Shown here piece after piece: positions 23,866 to 34,645 of a stretch of 64,000 nucleotides of DNA. The translations under genes and the position numbers were made by a program. This stretch comes from Desulfarculaceae bacterium (GTDB lineage Bacteria > Desulfobacterota > Desulfarculia > Desulfarculales > Desulfarculaceae), in NCBI GenBank assembly GCA_021737145.1, contig JAIPEN010000004.1, forward strand, positions 62,001-126,000, given 5' to 3'. Every line of letters starts with the position of its first letter. The stretch's first letter is position 1. The notes under the pieces are model-generated. The model saw nothing but the letters and a program-made list of their open reading frames with translations, was not told the origin of the DNA and did no database searches.

Positions 23866-23874
23866 GACACCCTC

Positions 23875-24186
23875 CTAGAACGGCACGATGATCTGGTAGG
23901 TCTTGATCTTATCGACCATTTCCTCCAGAGGCAGGTATTCCATGAACTCGTACTTGTCGGCGTTGGCTTTCACGTTGGTGTAACACTCGCCCTCAAGGTC
24001 TTCGAGCATTTCCAGGTTCTCCTGGAACTCCTCGTCGCTCTTTTCAGCCGGCAGTTCGATATCGGTGTCGATGAAGAAACAGGCCCCCCAGAGGTTTTCC
24101 ACCAACAGGCCCAGGGTGGAGCGCAGCCCCTCCCAGAAGTCCTCCGGTTCATTGACCAGAATGCAAACTCTTTCGATTCCTTCCAT
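23875..24186 (-). CDS. DsrE/DsrF-like (TusC-like) protein
   Basis: 103 residues with a DsrE-type alpha/beta pattern: strand RVCILVNEPED, helix FWEGLRSTLGLLVEN, strand GACFFIDTDIEL, an acidic central helix region, and a final YQIIVPF strand. It starts ATG 24186 after GGGAGGG and lies 12 bases after the upstream DsrE-like gene. Its cysteines (C8, C36, C68) are not at an obviously conserved sulfur-relay position. Likely a subunit of a heteromeric DsrEFH/TusBCD-like complex. Confidence 0.65.
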   Translation of the reverse strand: MEGIERVCILVNEPEDFWEGLRSTLGLLVENLWGACFFIDTDIELPAEKSDEEFQENLEMLEDLEGECYTNVKANADKYEFMEYLPLEEMVDKIKTYQIIVPF

Positions 24187-24198
24187 GGCTCACCCTCC

Positions 24199-24504
24199 CT
24201 ACAGCACGATGTAGCGGTCGCACCACTCGATGATCTCGGCGTGACGCATCTGGGTGGCGAAGTCCTTTTCGTCCACCACGGGGACCGGCTTTTCCAGCTT
24301 GAACGCCTCGAAATTCACGTTGCAAAGGCTAACGTGACCCTGGCCTTCCAGCTTGGGGAAATCGGGGTCCTGGGTGAGCAGGACGCCGCGGTTGGTGAGA
24401 AAAACCTTCACCTCTTTGCCGGCCTTGGTGGCCGCGGTGCATATGCCCAAGAGGTGTTGAAGGTACTGGTCGGATGAAACGAAGATGCCTAGCTTCTCCG
24501 CCAT
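24199..24504 (-). CDS. DsrE/TusD-like protein
   Basis: 101 residues beginning at ATG 24504 (AAGGAG upstream); the longer frame has no ribosome site. KLGIFVSSDQYLQHLLGICTAATKAGKEVKVFLTNRGVLL is typical of DsrE-fold proteins, where the helix after the first strand leads to a possible reactive cysteine (C22 here). The C-terminus holds C61 and C95. First of three small co-directional genes. The complex may carry sulfur (tRNA thiolation or dissimilatory sulfur relay) or be a redox accessory; which one is open. Confidence 0.75.
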   Translation of the reverse strand: MAEKLGIFVSSDQYLQHLLGICTAATKAGKEVKVFLTNRGVLLTQDPDFPKLEGQGHVSLCNVNFEAFKLEKPVPVVDEKDFATQMRHAEIIEWCDRYIVL

Positions 24505-24541
24505 ATTGCCTATACTCCTTGCCTGTGGGGACCATAATCGA

Positions 24542-24563
24542 GCCCGCCGGGGGCCCGGCGGGC
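24542..24563. repeat. GC-only palindrome in the leader of the DsrE-like trio
   Basis: GCCCGCCGGG (24542-24551) and CCCGGCGGGC (24554-24563) are perfect inverted repeats two bases apart, about 40 bases upstream of the first DsrE-like start. In RNA it would form a very stable hairpin before the ribosome site. It could be a regulator site or attenuator; nothing more can be said. Confidence 0.4.
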
Positions 24564-24782
24564 GAACCATCAATAATCATGTAAATACTAGGGTAATAGC
24601 CAGGGAGCAAACGCGCAAGCGCATTTTTCCCAGCCGCGCAAGGGTCTTATTTTGACACGAGATGCCCACCTTGCCAACCCGCCATGGGTCTGCTAGAAAG
24701 AGGGGCAACTTATGGTTGCCGCCGGCCGAGGCTCCTTAATGGCATCTATTCGATATCACATTTGTTTTACAGGAAGTGGTGT

Positions 24783-25682
24783 ATGATCGCCGCTGCCCTG
24801 GACCTGGGGAGCAACACCCTGCGCCTGCTGGTGGCCTCGGTGGAGGCCGATGACTACCGTGACCTGGCCCGGTGTCTGGCCACTCCCCGTCTGGGCCGCG
24901 GGCTCCGGCCCGGTGAATTGCTGGCCCCGGAGGCCAAAGAGGCGGCCCGGGAGCACGCCGGAGCCTTCGTGGCCCGGGCTCGGGAGCTGGGAGCCCAGCG
25001 CATCGCCCTGGCCGCCACCCAGGCCTGCCGCCTGGCCCTGGACGGCCCGGATTTCGTAGCCTCCCTGGGCAGCGACCTGGGCCTGGACGAGGCCATGATA
25101 ATCGGCGGCGAAGAGGAGGCGGCCCTGTCCCGGGCCGGGGTGCTCAGCCGCTTGCAGGGCGATTCCGCCGGGGCGCTCATGGCCGACGTGGGCGGAGGCA
25201 GCACCGAGATCGCGTCCCTGGACGGCTCCTGGTCCCAGAGCCTGCCCCTGGGCGCGGTGAGCCTTAGCGAGGCCCATCTGAGCGGCGACCCGCCCTCCCC
25301 GGCCGAGCTGGCCGCCCTGCGGGACGCGGTGGCCGAGGGGCTGCGAGGTTTGCAGGGCCACGAGGCCACCCGCCTGGTGGCCACGGCCGGCACCGCGGCC
25401 ACGGTGGGGGCCCTGCTTTTGGGCATGAAAGTCTATGAGCCGGGCCGGGTGAACAACCTTGGCGCCGGCCTGAACGAGCTTGATGAACAGCTTTCCCGCC
25501 TGTCCGCCCTGCCCCTGAGTCAGCGGCGTCAGGTTCCCGGCCTGGAGCCGGAACGGGCTGATATAATACTGGCAGGCATGGCCATTCTCAAAGGGCTTCT
25601 GCTGGTTTTGCGGTTGAACCAAATGACGGTGATGGACGCCGGCTTGCTGGAGGGGATACTTCTAAAGCTGGCCGCCGCTTAA
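24783..25682 (+). CDS. Ppx/GppA family phosphatase
   Basis: 299-residue sugar-kinase-fold phosphatase (exopolyphosphatase or pppGpp phosphohydrolase). The two phosphate loops are clear: [14 protein letters not shown] (about 5-18) and [11 protein letters not shown] (about 136-146); [10 protein letters not shown] follows. Only the core Ppx/GppA domain is present, without the C-terminal HD-like domain of E. coli Ppx/GppA. Start ATG 24783 has AGGAAG upstream. It precedes guaB by 23 bases and may be co-transcribed, tying polyphosphate/(p)ppGpp turnover to guanine nucleotide synthesis. Confidence 0.9.
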   Translation: MIAAALDLGSNTLRLLVASVEADDYRDLARCLATPRLGRGLRPGELLAPEAKEAAREHAGAFVARARELGAQRIALAATQACRLALDGPDFVASLGSDLGLDEAMIIGGEEEAALSRAGVLSRLQGDSAGALMADVGGGSTEIASLDGSWSQSLPLGAVSLSEAHLSGDPPSPAELAALRDAVAEGLRGLQGHEATRLVATAGTAATVGALLLGMKVYEPGRVNNLGAGLNELDEQLSRLSALPLSQRRQVPGLEPERADIILAGMAILKGLLLVLRLNQMTVMDAGLLEGILLKLAAA

Positions 25683-25705
25683 AGCCGATGGAGAGGTAGA
25701 AAAGC

Positions 25706-27166
<1,461 letters not shown>

Positions 27167-27168
27167 TC

Positions 27169-28722
27169 GTGAGCGACATACACGAGCAGAAAATTCTGAT
27201 CCTGGACTTCGGCTCCCAGACCACCCAGCTCATCGCCCGCCGGGTGCGCGAGGCGCGGGTCTATTGCGAAATCCATCCCTGCACCATGCCCATGGACCAG
27301 ATAGCGGCCTACGCGCCCAAGGGCATCATCCTCAGCGGCGGCCCGGCCTCCTGCTATGAGTCCGGCGCGCCCAGCGTGGACCAGGGCATCTTCGGGCTGG
27401 GGGTGCCGGTGCTGGGCATCTGCTACGGCATGCAGATCATCACCCACCTGTTGGGCGGGGTGGTGGCCCGGGGCGCCAAGCGCGAATACGGCCCGGCCAA
27501 GCTGGAGATCCACAAGCTCACCGGCCCCTTCCGCGACGTGGAGCAGGACGAGCCCCAGCCGGTGTGGATGAGCCACGGCGACCGCATCGAAAAGCTGCCC
27601 CAGGGCTTCGAGGCCCTGGCCGTGACCGGCAACTCGCCGGTGGCGGCCATGGGCGACATCGAGCGGCGCATCTACGGGGTGCAGTTCCACCCCGAGGTGG
27701 CCCACACCCCGGGCGGCGCGGCCATGCTGGCCGCCTTCGTGCTTGGCGACTGCGGCTGCGAGCCCATCTGGACCATGCACAACTTCGCCGAGGCCACCAT
27801 CAACGACTTCAAACAGCGCCTGGGCGGCCAGAAGGTCATCTGCGCCCTGAGCGGCGGGGTGGATTCCTCGGTGGTGGCCCTGCTGCTGCACAAAGCCATC
27901 GGCAAGGACCTGACCAGCATCTTCGTGGACAACGGGGTGCTCCGGGCCGGCGAGGTGAGCGAGGTGGCCGGCCTGTTCCGCGATGTCTTTGGCCTGAACC
28001 TGGTGGTGGTGGACGCGGCCGACCTGTTCCTGGACCGGCTCAAGGGCGTCACCGACCCGGAGGAAAAGCGGCGCATCATCGGCCACACCTTCATCGAGGT
28101 GTTCGAGGCCGAGGCCAAGAAGCTGGGCGAGGTGGAATACCTGGCCCAGGGCACCCTGTACCCGGACGTCATCGAGAGCGTTAGCTTCAAGGGCCCCAGC
28201 GCGGTGATCAAGAGCCACCACAACGTGGGCGGCCTGCCCGACAAAATGAAGCTGACCCTGGTGGAGCCGCTCAGGGAGCTGTTCAAGGACGAATGCCGCG
28301 AGGTGGGCCGCGAGCTGGGCCTGCCCGAGTCCATCGTCAGCCGCCAGCCCTTCCCCGGTCCGGGCCTGGCCATCCGCATCATGGGCGAGGTGACCCGCGC
28401 CCGGCTGCGCACCCTGCGCGAGGCAGACTCCATCGTGCAGGAGGAGATGCGGGCCGCGGACCTCTACACCAAGGTGTGGCAGTCCTTCGCGGTGATGGTG
28501 CCGGTGAAGACGGTGGGGGTGATGGGCGACGAACGCACCTACGAGGACGTGGTGGCCCTGCGCATCGTGGACAGCGTGGACGCCATGACCGCCGACTGGT
28601 CGCGGGTGCCCTACGAGCTCTTGGCCAAGCTGAGCAGCCGCATCATCAACGAGGTCTCCGGGGTCAACCGGGTGGTGCTGGACATCAGCTCCAAGCCGCC
28701 CAGCACCATCGAGTGGGAGTAG
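27169..28722 (+). CDS. guaA: GMP synthase (glutamine-hydrolysing)
   Basis: Converts XMP to GMP. About 517 residues: class-I glutamine amidotransferase (about 8-195) with nucleophile in GICYGMQI and the His/Glu of QFHPE; ATP pyrophosphatase with P-loop SGGVDSSV (about 228-235); C-terminal dimerisation domain ending PPSTIEWE. I prefer GTG 27169, five bases after GGAG; GTG 27163 overlaps that site and the guaB stop. Follows guaB directly. Confidence 0.97.
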   Translation: MSDIHEQKILILDFGSQTTQLIARRVREARVYCEIHPCTMPMDQIAAYAPKGIILSGGPASCYESGAPSVDQGIFGLGVPVLGICYGMQIITHLLGGVVARGAKREYGPAKLEIHKLTGPFRDVEQDEPQPVWMSHGDRIEKLPQGFEALAVTGNSPVAAMGDIERRIYGVQFHPEVAHTPGGAAMLAAFVLGDCGCEPIWTMHNFAEATINDFKQRLGGQKVICALSGGVDSSVVALLLHKAIGKDLTSIFVDNGVLRAGEVSEVAGLFRDVFGLNLVVVDAADLFLDRLKGVTDPEEKRRIIGHTFIEVFEAEAKKLGEVEYLAQGTLYPDVIESVSFKGPSAVIKSHHNVGGLPDKMKLTLVEPLRELFKDECREVGRELGLPESIVSRQPFPGPGLAIRIMGEVTRARLRTLREADSIVQEEMRAADLYTKVWQSFAVMVPVKTVGVMGDERTYEDVVALRIVDSVDAMTADWSRVPYELLAKLSSRIINEVSGVNRVVLDISSKPPSTIEWE

Positions 28723-28798
28723 CGTGCCCTCCGATTTTTTCGCCCACATCCGCATGGGGTCATAACCATGTCGCCATTCCATTCGTGAGGAAGCACCC

Positions 28799-31700
28799 AT
28801 GACCCCACCCTTCGTCCATCTGCACTGCCACACCGCCTACAGCCTGCTGGACGGGGCCATCCGCCTGCCCGACCTGATGAAGCGGGCCAAGGAACTGGAC
28901 ATGGACACCGTGGCCATGACCGACCACGGCAACATGTTCGGGGCCATCCACTTTCAGATGGCCGCCCAAAAGGCGGGCCTCAAGCCGGTGATCGGCTGCG
29001 AGGTCTACGTGGCCCCGGGCGACCGCCGCGACAAGGAGCACCGCCCTGGCCTGGACATAGCCAATCACCTAGTGCTCCTGGCCAAGGATCTGGAGGGCTA
29101 CCAAAACCTGGTGCGCCTGGTCTCGGCCGGCTACACCGAGGGCTTTTACTACAAGCCGCGCATCGACATGAGCCTGCTGAAAAAGCACAGCCAGGGGCTC
29201 ATCGCGCTAAGCGCCTGCCTGTCCGGCAAGGTGCCCAGCCTGTTGATAAACGACCGGATCGAGCAGGCCGAGGCCGAGGCCCGCGAGTTTTTGGAGATCA
29301 TGGGCGAGGGCAACTTCTTCCTGGAGCTGCAAGACGCCGGCCTGCCCGAGCAGAAAAAGGTCAACCCCATGCTCGTGGACCTGGGCCAGCGCCTGGGCAT
29401 CGGCCTGGTGGCCACCAACGACTGCCACTACCTGACCCGCGACGACCACGAGGCCCACGACGTATTGCTGTGCATCCAGACCGGCAAGACGGTGGACGCC
29501 AGCGACCGCATGAAGCTCTCCAACGAGACCTACTACAAAACGCCCGAGGAGATGAGCGCCCTGTTCGGCCACGTGCCCGGAGCCATCGAGAACAGCGTGG
29601 AGATCGCCTCTCGCTGCAACGTGGAGATACCCCTGGGGCAGCTCCGCTTCCCGGTGTTCCATCTGGACAACGGCGAGACCGCCGAGGACCGGCTGCGCAC
29701 CGTGGCCCGTCAGGGCCTGGAGGAGCGCGTCAAGGAGCTCACCGCCCGGGGCCAGGCCATCGACCGGCAGGAGTACGCCGACCGCCTGGCCTACGAACTG
29801 GACGTGTTGATCCAGATGGGATTCGCCGGCTACTTCCTGGTGGTGGCCGACTTCATCAACTGGGCCAAGGACCACGGCATCCCGGTGGGGCCGGGGCGCG
29901 GCTCGGCCGCCGGTTCGCTGGTGGCCTATTCCATGCGCATCACCGACCTGGACCCCATCCGCTACGGGCTCATCTTCGAGCGCTTTTTGAACATCGAGCG
30001 CAAGTCCATGCCTGATATCGACGTGGACTTCTGCCAGTTCCGGCGGCCCGAGGTCATCGAATACGTCACCGGCAAGTACGGGGCCGACCGGGTGGCCCAG
30101 ATCATCACCTACGGAACCATGCAGGCCCGGGCGGTGATCCGCGACGTGGCCCGCGCCCTGAACGTGCCCTATGCCGACGCGGACCAGATCGCCAAGCTGG
30201 TGCCCACCAAGCTGGGCATCACCCTGGAAGAGGCCCTGGAGGCCGAGCCCCGCCTCACCGACCGCATGAAGGCCGACTCCCAGGTGAAAAAGCTGATCAA
30301 CATCGCCCGCTCCCTGGAGGGCCTGCCCCGCCATGCCTCCACCCACGCCGCCGGCGTGGTCATCGGCGACGTGCCGCTCAACGAGGTGGTGCCCCTGTAC
30401 CGCAACCCCTCGGACGAATCGGTGGTCACCCAATTCGACATGAAGTGCGTGGAAAAGGCCGGGCTTATCAAGTTCGACTTTCTGGGCCTCAAGACGCTCA
30501 CGGTCATCGCCCTGGCCGTAAAGATGGTGCGGGCCAACCACGACCCGGACTTCACCATCGAGAGCGCCGACATGGAGGACAAGGCCACCTACGAGCTCTT
30601 GTCCCGTGGCGACACCACCGGCGTGTTCCAGTTGGAGTCCTCGGGCATGAAGGAGCTTTTGGCCAAGCTCAAGCCCGGTGTCTTCGAGGACGTCATCGCC
30701 CTGGTGGCCCTGTACCGGCCCGGCCCCCTGGAGTCGGGCATGGTGGACGACTTCGTGGCCCGCAAGCACGGCACCAAAAAGGTGAAGTACGACCTGCCCG
30801 AGCTGGAGCCGATTCTCAAGGAGACCTACGGGGTCATCGTGTACCAGGAGCAGGTCATGGAGATCGCCCGCCGCCTGGCCGGCTACTCCCTGGGCGAGGG
30901 CGACATCCTGCGCCGGGCCATGGGCAAGAAGGATCCCCAGGTCATGAGCCAGCAAAAGGAGCGCTTCTTGGAGGGCTCCCTGGAGCACGGCATCAAGCGG
31001 CAGGCGGCCAGCAACCTGTTCGACCTCATCGCCAAGTTCGCGGGCTACGGCTTCAACAAGTCCCACTCCGCGGCCTATGCCCTCATCACCTTCCAGACCG
31101 CATTTCTAAAGGCCCATTTCCCCCTGGAGTTCATGGCCGCGCTGCTGACCAGCGAGGTCAACGACACCGACAAGGTCATGGCCCACATCGGCGAGTGCCG
31201 CGAGCACGGCCTCACCGTGCTGCCCCCGGACATCAACCTGTCGGTCATGGACTTCACCGTGGCCGACGAGGCCATCCGCTTCGGCCTGGCCGCGGTGAAG
31301 AACGTGGGGCGAGGCGCGGTGGAGGCCATCCTGGAGGCGCGGGCCGAGGGCGGCGAGTTCGCGGGCCTGCACGACATGTGCGAGCGGGTGGACCTGCGCA
31401 AGGTGAACCGCCGGGTGCTGGAGAGCCTGGTCAAGTGCGGCGCCTTCGACAGCACCGGCGCCCACCGGGCCCAGCTCATGGCCGTGCTGGACGAGGCCCT
31501 GGAGCACGGCCAAAAAGTGCGCCGCGACCTCGACGCGGGCCAGGGCTCCATCTTCGACCTCATGGCCGGCGACGGGGCCGCTCCCGCCGCGCCCGAGCTG
31601 CCGGCCGTGCCGCCCTGGGGCGAGGCCGACCGCCTGAGCTACGAGAAGGAGGCCATAGGCTTTTACATCACCGGCCATCCCCTGAGCGACCACCAGGACG

Positions 31701-32266
31701 AGATCAAGCGCCTGGGCACCCTGGACACCGTGGCCCTCAAGGCGGCCAGCGACGGCATGAGCGTCACCCTGGCCGGGGTGGCGGCCGCGGTAAAGCAGAA
31801 GGTGACCAAAAAGGGCGACCGCATGGCCTTTGTAAGCCTGGAGGATCTGAAGGGCACGGTGGAGGTGATCTGCTTCCCGGACTGCTTTGCCAAGGCCGAG
31901 GAGCACCTGAGCGGCGACGAGCCCCTGCTGGTCAAGGGCACGGTGGACAAGGACGAGCGCGGGGTCAAGGTAAAGGCCACCTCGGTGGAGCCGCTGAGCT
32001 CGGCATCCCAGACCCGCACCACCCGTCTGCGCCTCAAGCTGGAGGCCACCGGCCTGACCCGCGAGAAGCTGGTGCTGCTCCGCCAGGAGCTGGACAAGCA
32101 CCCCGGCGCCTGCCGGGTGTCGCTGCACCTCAGGGTGCCGGGCAAGGGCGTGGCCACTCTGGCCCTGCCGGGCCAGTATAGGGTGGCGGCCGATCCCAAG
32201 CTCATCGACGCGGTGAACCAGCTCTTCGGCCATCCGGTGGTGGAGCCGGTGCTGGCCGGAGATTAG
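28799..32266 (+). CDS. dnaE: DNA polymerase III alpha subunit
   Basis: Replicative polymerase, 1155 residues, normal DnaE length. N-terminal PHP domain with metal-type motifs HLHCHTAYSLLDGA (about 4-17) and MTDHGN. Palm with GPGRGSAAGSLVAY (about 364-377) and catalytic aspartates in MPDIDVDFC (about 402-410). Then fingers, helix-hairpin-helix (about 835-900), and a C-terminal OB fold (about 995-1075: LAGVAAAVKQKVTKKGDRM, a common DnaE motif). No inserted DnaQ-type exonuclease, so proofreading must come from a separate subunit or PHP. GAGGAAG precedes the start. Confidence 0.97.
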   Translation: MTPPFVHLHCHTAYSLLDGAIRLPDLMKRAKELDMDTVAMTDHGNMFGAIHFQMAAQKAGLKPVIGCEVYVAPGDRRDKEHRPGLDIANHLVLLAKDLEGYQNLVRLVSAGYTEGFYYKPRIDMSLLKKHSQGLIALSACLSGKVPSLLINDRIEQAEAEAREFLEIMGEGNFFLELQDAGLPEQKKVNPMLVDLGQRLGIGLVATNDCHYLTRDDHEAHDVLLCIQTGKTVDASDRMKLSNETYYKTPEEMSALFGHVPGAIENSVEIASRCNVEIPLGQLRFPVFHLDNGETAEDRLRTVARQGLEERVKELTARGQAIDRQEYADRLAYELDVLIQMGFAGYFLVVADFINWAKDHGIPVGPGRGSAAGSLVAYSMRITDLDPIRYGLIFERFLNIERKSMPDIDVDFCQFRRPEVIEYVTGKYGADRVAQIITYGTMQARAVIRDVARALNVPYADADQIAKLVPTKLGITLEEALEAEPRLTDRMKADSQVKKLINIARSLEGLPRHASTHAAGVVIGDVPLNEVVPLYRNPSDESVVTQFDMKCVEKAGLIKFDFLGLKTLTVIALAVKMVRANHDPDFTIESADMEDKATYELLSRGDTTGVFQLESSGMKELLAKLKPGVFEDVIALVALYRPGPLESGMVDDFVARKHGTKKVKYDLPELEPILKETYGVIVYQEQVMEIARRLAGYSLGEGDILRRAMGKKDPQVMSQQKERFLEGSLEHGIKRQAASNLFDLIAKFAGYGFNKSHSAAYALITFQTAFLKAHFPLEFMAALLTSEVNDTDKVMAHIGECREHGLTVLPPDINLSVMDFTVADEAIRFGLAAVKNVGRGAVEAILEARAEGGEFAGLHDMCERVDLRKVNRRVLESLVKCGAFDSTGAHRAQLMAVLDEALEHGQKVRRDLDAGQGSIFDLMAGDGAAPAAPELPAVPPWGEADRLSYEKEAIGFYITGHPLSDHQDEIKRLGTLDTVALKAASDGMSVTLAGVAAAVKQKVTKKGDRMAFVSLEDLKGTVEVICFPDCFAKAEEHLSGDEPLLVKGTVDKDERGVKVKATSVEPLSSASQTRTTRLRLKLEATGLTREKLVLLRQELDKHPGACRVSLHLRVPGKGVATLALPGQYRVAADPKLIDAVNQLFGHPVVEPVLAGD

Positions 32267-32268
32267 GC

Positions 32269-32574
32269 ATGAAGCGCGCGCCGTTCATATCCGCCCTGCT
32301 GCTGGGCCTGCTGTTGGCCATGGCCTGCAACACGGCCAGCCACTTCGGCGATATCGAGCAGGGCCTGTCCCAGGACGTGGGGGTGCTCACCTTTTCCCAG
32401 GCCGTTGAGCGCTGGGGGCAGCCCACCAGCGTTGACCACGGGGACAAGCTGTTCACCGCCTTCTGGCTCAAGGAAAAAACCGGCGGCGTGGTCAAGGAGC
32501 GCCTGTGGCTCACCTTTGACAACGAACAAAAGAAGCTCCGCGCCTACCGCTACACCAGCAAGCCTTTCGAATAA
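32269..32574 (+). CDS. small putative lipoprotein
   Basis: 101 residues starting two bases after the dnaE stop, so co-transcribed. Signal MKRAPFISALLLGLLLAMAC with lipobox LAMAC; mature part of about 80 residues: SQAVERWGQPTSVDHGDKLFTAFWL resembles SmpA/BamE-like or short periplasmic 'outer membrane assembly' folds, but I do not claim the family. A terminator-like hairpin follows about 220 bases downstream. Confidence 0.75.
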   Translation: MKRAPFISALLLGLLLAMACNTASHFGDIEQGLSQDVGVLTFSQAVERWGQPTSVDHGDKLFTAFWLKEKTGGVVKERLWLTFDNEQKKLRAYRYTSKPFE

Positions 32575-32691
32575 TATTAAGAGCTAAGAGGCAAAAGGGT
32601 TGGGCAGGAAAGGGCAAGGAAGCATGCGCTTTTCCGCCTTTCTCATTTGGCGCGGCACCGGATAATCACCGGGTCAGCAGCTCGCGGCAAA

Positions 32692-32730
32692 GATTGCTTC
32701 GGCGCGGCGGAAGCTGGGCCTTGCAATGAC
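32692..32730. repeat. degenerate REP-like repeat unit
   Basis: Runs from GATTGCTTCGGCGCGG to CTTGCAATGAC, the same termini and orientation as the left arm at 22419-22444, with a diverged middle. Single unit, between converging genes. Confidence 0.55.
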
Positions 32731-32796
32731 AACCTTGTCGATATATCCGCCAACAGGCAGCATTAGTTGCCCTATGCGCCTTATCGGAAAACAACG

Positions 32797-32836
32797 GCCG
32801 GATATTGCATTGGGCAATATCCGGCAAAGTTTTTTG
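32797..32836 (+). terminator. Rho-independent terminator after dnaE and lipoprotein genes
   Basis: Stem GCCGGATATTGC (32797-32808) with GCAATATCCGGC (32814-32825), 5-base loop, then AAAGTTTTTT on the plus strand. Lies about 220 bases after the lipoprotein stop. Confidence 0.75.
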
Positions 32837-32845
32837 AAGGGGTGG

Positions 32846-32887
32846 CGCGAAGGGGAAACTTTTTTTCAAAAAAGTTTCCCCTTCGCG
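32846..32887. terminator. bidirectional terminator, 20-base perfect palindrome
   Basis: CGCGAAGGGGAAACTTTTTT (32846-32865) and its exact reverse complement (32868-32887) are separated by two bases. The A/T-only ends nearest the loop mean the hairpin itself supplies T-rich sequence on either strand. It lies 14 bases past the acyl-CoA dehydrogenase stop, so it most likely ends that minus-strand operon. Confidence 0.7.
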
Positions 32888-32900
32888 AATGCCTTGCAAA

Positions 32901-34055
32901 CTAGCGCACCATGGGCGGCCCCAGAAGATTGTTGCTGATCACGATACGCTGGATCTCGCTGGTGCCCTCGTAGATGGTGAACACCCGGGCGTCGCGGTAG
33001 TGGCGCTCCGCGTTGTACTCGGTGGAGAAGCCGTAGCCCCCGTGCATCTGGATGGCCTGGCCCGCCACCTGCTGCACCATCTCGGAAGCAAACAGCTTGG
33101 CCATGGACGCCTGCATGGAGTAGCGCTTGCCCAGGTCCTTGAGGCTGGCCGCGTTGAGGCACAACAGCCGCGCCGCTTCTATCTGCGTGGCCATGTCGGC
33201 CAGCTTCCAGCGGATGCCCTGAAAGTCGCTGATGCTGCGGCCGAACTGCTCCCGGTTCTTGGTGAAGTCCATGGCCTCGTCCAGGCAGGCGCTGGCCACG
33301 CCCACGGACTGGGCCGCGATGCCGATGCGCCCGCCGTCCAGGCAGGTCATGGCCACCCGGAAGCCGTCGCCCGGCTTGCCCAGCACGCTGTGGGCCGGTA
33401 TGCGGCAGTCCTCGAAGACAAGCTGCACCGTGTCGCTGGCCCGCAGGCCCAGCTTGTCCTCCACCCGGGCCACGATCATGCCGGGCGTGCCCTGGGGCAC
33501 CAGAAAGGCGCTGATGCCCCGGTGGCGCTTGTTGCGATCGTTCACCGCGGTGACGATGACCACGCCCGCGTTCTGGCCGGTGGTGATGAACTGCTTGGTG
33601 CCGTTGAGCACCCACTCGTCGCCATCCATGATGGCGGTGGTGCGCTGGCTGGAGGGGTCGGAGCCGGCGCCCGGCTCGGTGAGGGCAAAGGCGCCGATGC
33701 ACTCGGCGGTGGTCATCCGGGGCAGCCAGTATCGCTTCTGCTCCTCGGAGCCGAAGCGCATGATAGCCTCGCAGGCGATGGAGTTGTGCACGCTCATGAC
33801 CACCGCCGTACTGGCGCAGCCATAGGCGATCTCGCTCAGGGCCAGGGCGTAGCTCACCGTGTCCGCCCCCGCTCCGCCGTAGGTCTCGGGCACCATCATG
33901 CCCATGAAGCCCAGCTCGCCCATTTGCAGCAGGTTCTCGCGGGGGAACTCGTGGCTGCGGTCGCGCTCGGCGGCGGTGGGCAGAAGCACCTCCCGGGCAA
34001 AGTCCCGGGCCATGGTCTGGATCATCACCTGCTCTTCGCTCAGCACGAAGGCCAT
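32901..34055 (-). CDS. acyl-CoA dehydrogenase (second of the island)
   Basis: FAD-dependent dehydrogenase that makes 2-enoyl-CoA, passing electrons to ETF. 384 residues. Signatures: AFALTEPGAGSDPSS (about 118-132, FAD/substrate loop) and GGYGFSTEYNAERHYRDARVFTIYEGTSEIQ near the end, where the Glu of EGTSEI is the expected catalytic base. Short/medium-chain type by length. Last gene of the minus-strand island. The ETF alpha gene at the right edge of the window could encode its electron acceptor. Confidence 0.93.
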   Translation of the reverse strand: MAFVLSEEQVMIQTMARDFAREVLLPTAAERDRSHEFPRENLLQMGELGFMGMMVPETYGGAGADTVSYALALSEIAYGCASTAVVMSVHNSIACEAIMRFGSEEQKRYWLPRMTTAECIGAFALTEPGAGSDPSSQRTTAIMDGDEWVLNGTKQFITTGQNAGVVIVTAVNDRNKRHRGISAFLVPQGTPGMIVARVEDKLGLRASDTVQLVFEDCRIPAHSVLGKPGDGFRVAMTCLDGGRIGIAAQSVGVASACLDEAMDFTKNREQFGRSISDFQGIRWKLADMATQIEAARLLCLNAASLKDLGKRYSMQASMAKLFASEMVQQVAGQAIQMHGGYGFSTEYNAERHYRDARVFTIYEGTSEIQRIVISNNLLGPPMVR

Positions 34056-34069
34056 AAGCGCGCTCCCGG

Positions 34070-34621
34070 CTAGGGGGTGTAGAGAACGACCAACAGCTCG
34101 GTGGTTTCAGTGCCGGGGTTTTTCAGGGTGTGCACCAGGCTGGAGTTGAAATGCAGACTGTCGCCGGAGGTCAGGCGGTTGACGTTCTGGCCCACCTGGA
34201 CCTCCACCTCGCCGGAAAGCACGTAGACGAACTCCTCGCCCTCGTGCTGATAGCCCGCGCCTTCCAGGTCGCTGCTGGGGTCGATGGTGACCAAAAAGCT
34301 CTTCAGGTGGCGGTGCCCCGCCTCCGGGGTCAGCACCCGGTAGGAGTAGCGGTCGGTGCGCACCTTGACCGCCTCCACGCGGCGCTCGGCGGCCTCGGCC
34401 TCTTCCTCGTCCTTGAGCAACTCGCCGCTGTCCACTTCCAGGGCTCGCGACAGGGTGAGCAGCAGGGCCACCGGAGGTATCTTCTCGTCCTTTTCGATCT
34501 GGGCCAGAGTCTCCACCGATTGCCCGGTCATGTTGGCCAGGGTGTCCAGGCTTATTTCCTGGCGCTCCCTCAGGCGGCCGATGCGCTGCCCCAGGGACTG
34601 TGGTTTGACCTTGCGTGCCAT
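34070..34621 (-). CDS. XRE-family regulator with C-terminal cupin
   Basis: 183-residue transcriptional regulator. Helix-turn-helix about 10-65 (IGRLRERQEISLDTLANMTGQSVETLAQIE) and a cupin about 105-180 (HEGEEFVYVLSGEVEVQVG, GDSLHFNSSLVHTLKN), probably a small-ligand sensor. It lies inside the acyl-CoA island, 14 bases upstream of the last dehydrogenase gene and 24 bases after meaB, so it is likely transcribed with them and may regulate acyl-CoA or branched-acid use. Confidence 0.9.
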   Translation of the reverse strand: MARKVKPQSLGQRIGRLRERQEISLDTLANMTGQSVETLAQIEKDEKIPPVALLLTLSRALEVDSGELLKDEEEAEAAERRVEAVKVRTDRYSYRVLTPEAGHRHLKSFLVTIDPSSDLEGAGYQHEGEEFVYVLSGEVEVQVGQNVNRLTSGDSLHFNSSLVHTLKNPGTETTELLVVLYTP

Positions 34622-34645
34622 GTTTACCGCTCCCGCCCGAGGGGC

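Larger units (their letters stand above)
32575..32900. other. convergent intergenic region with REP relic and two hairpins
   Basis: About 325 bases between converging genes. It holds a degenerate REP-like unit (32692-32730), a 12-base-stem hairpin followed by T's (32797-32836), and a 20-base perfect palindrome (32846-32887). No gene is supported. Two hairpins in a row would block read-through from both sides. Confidence 0.6.
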
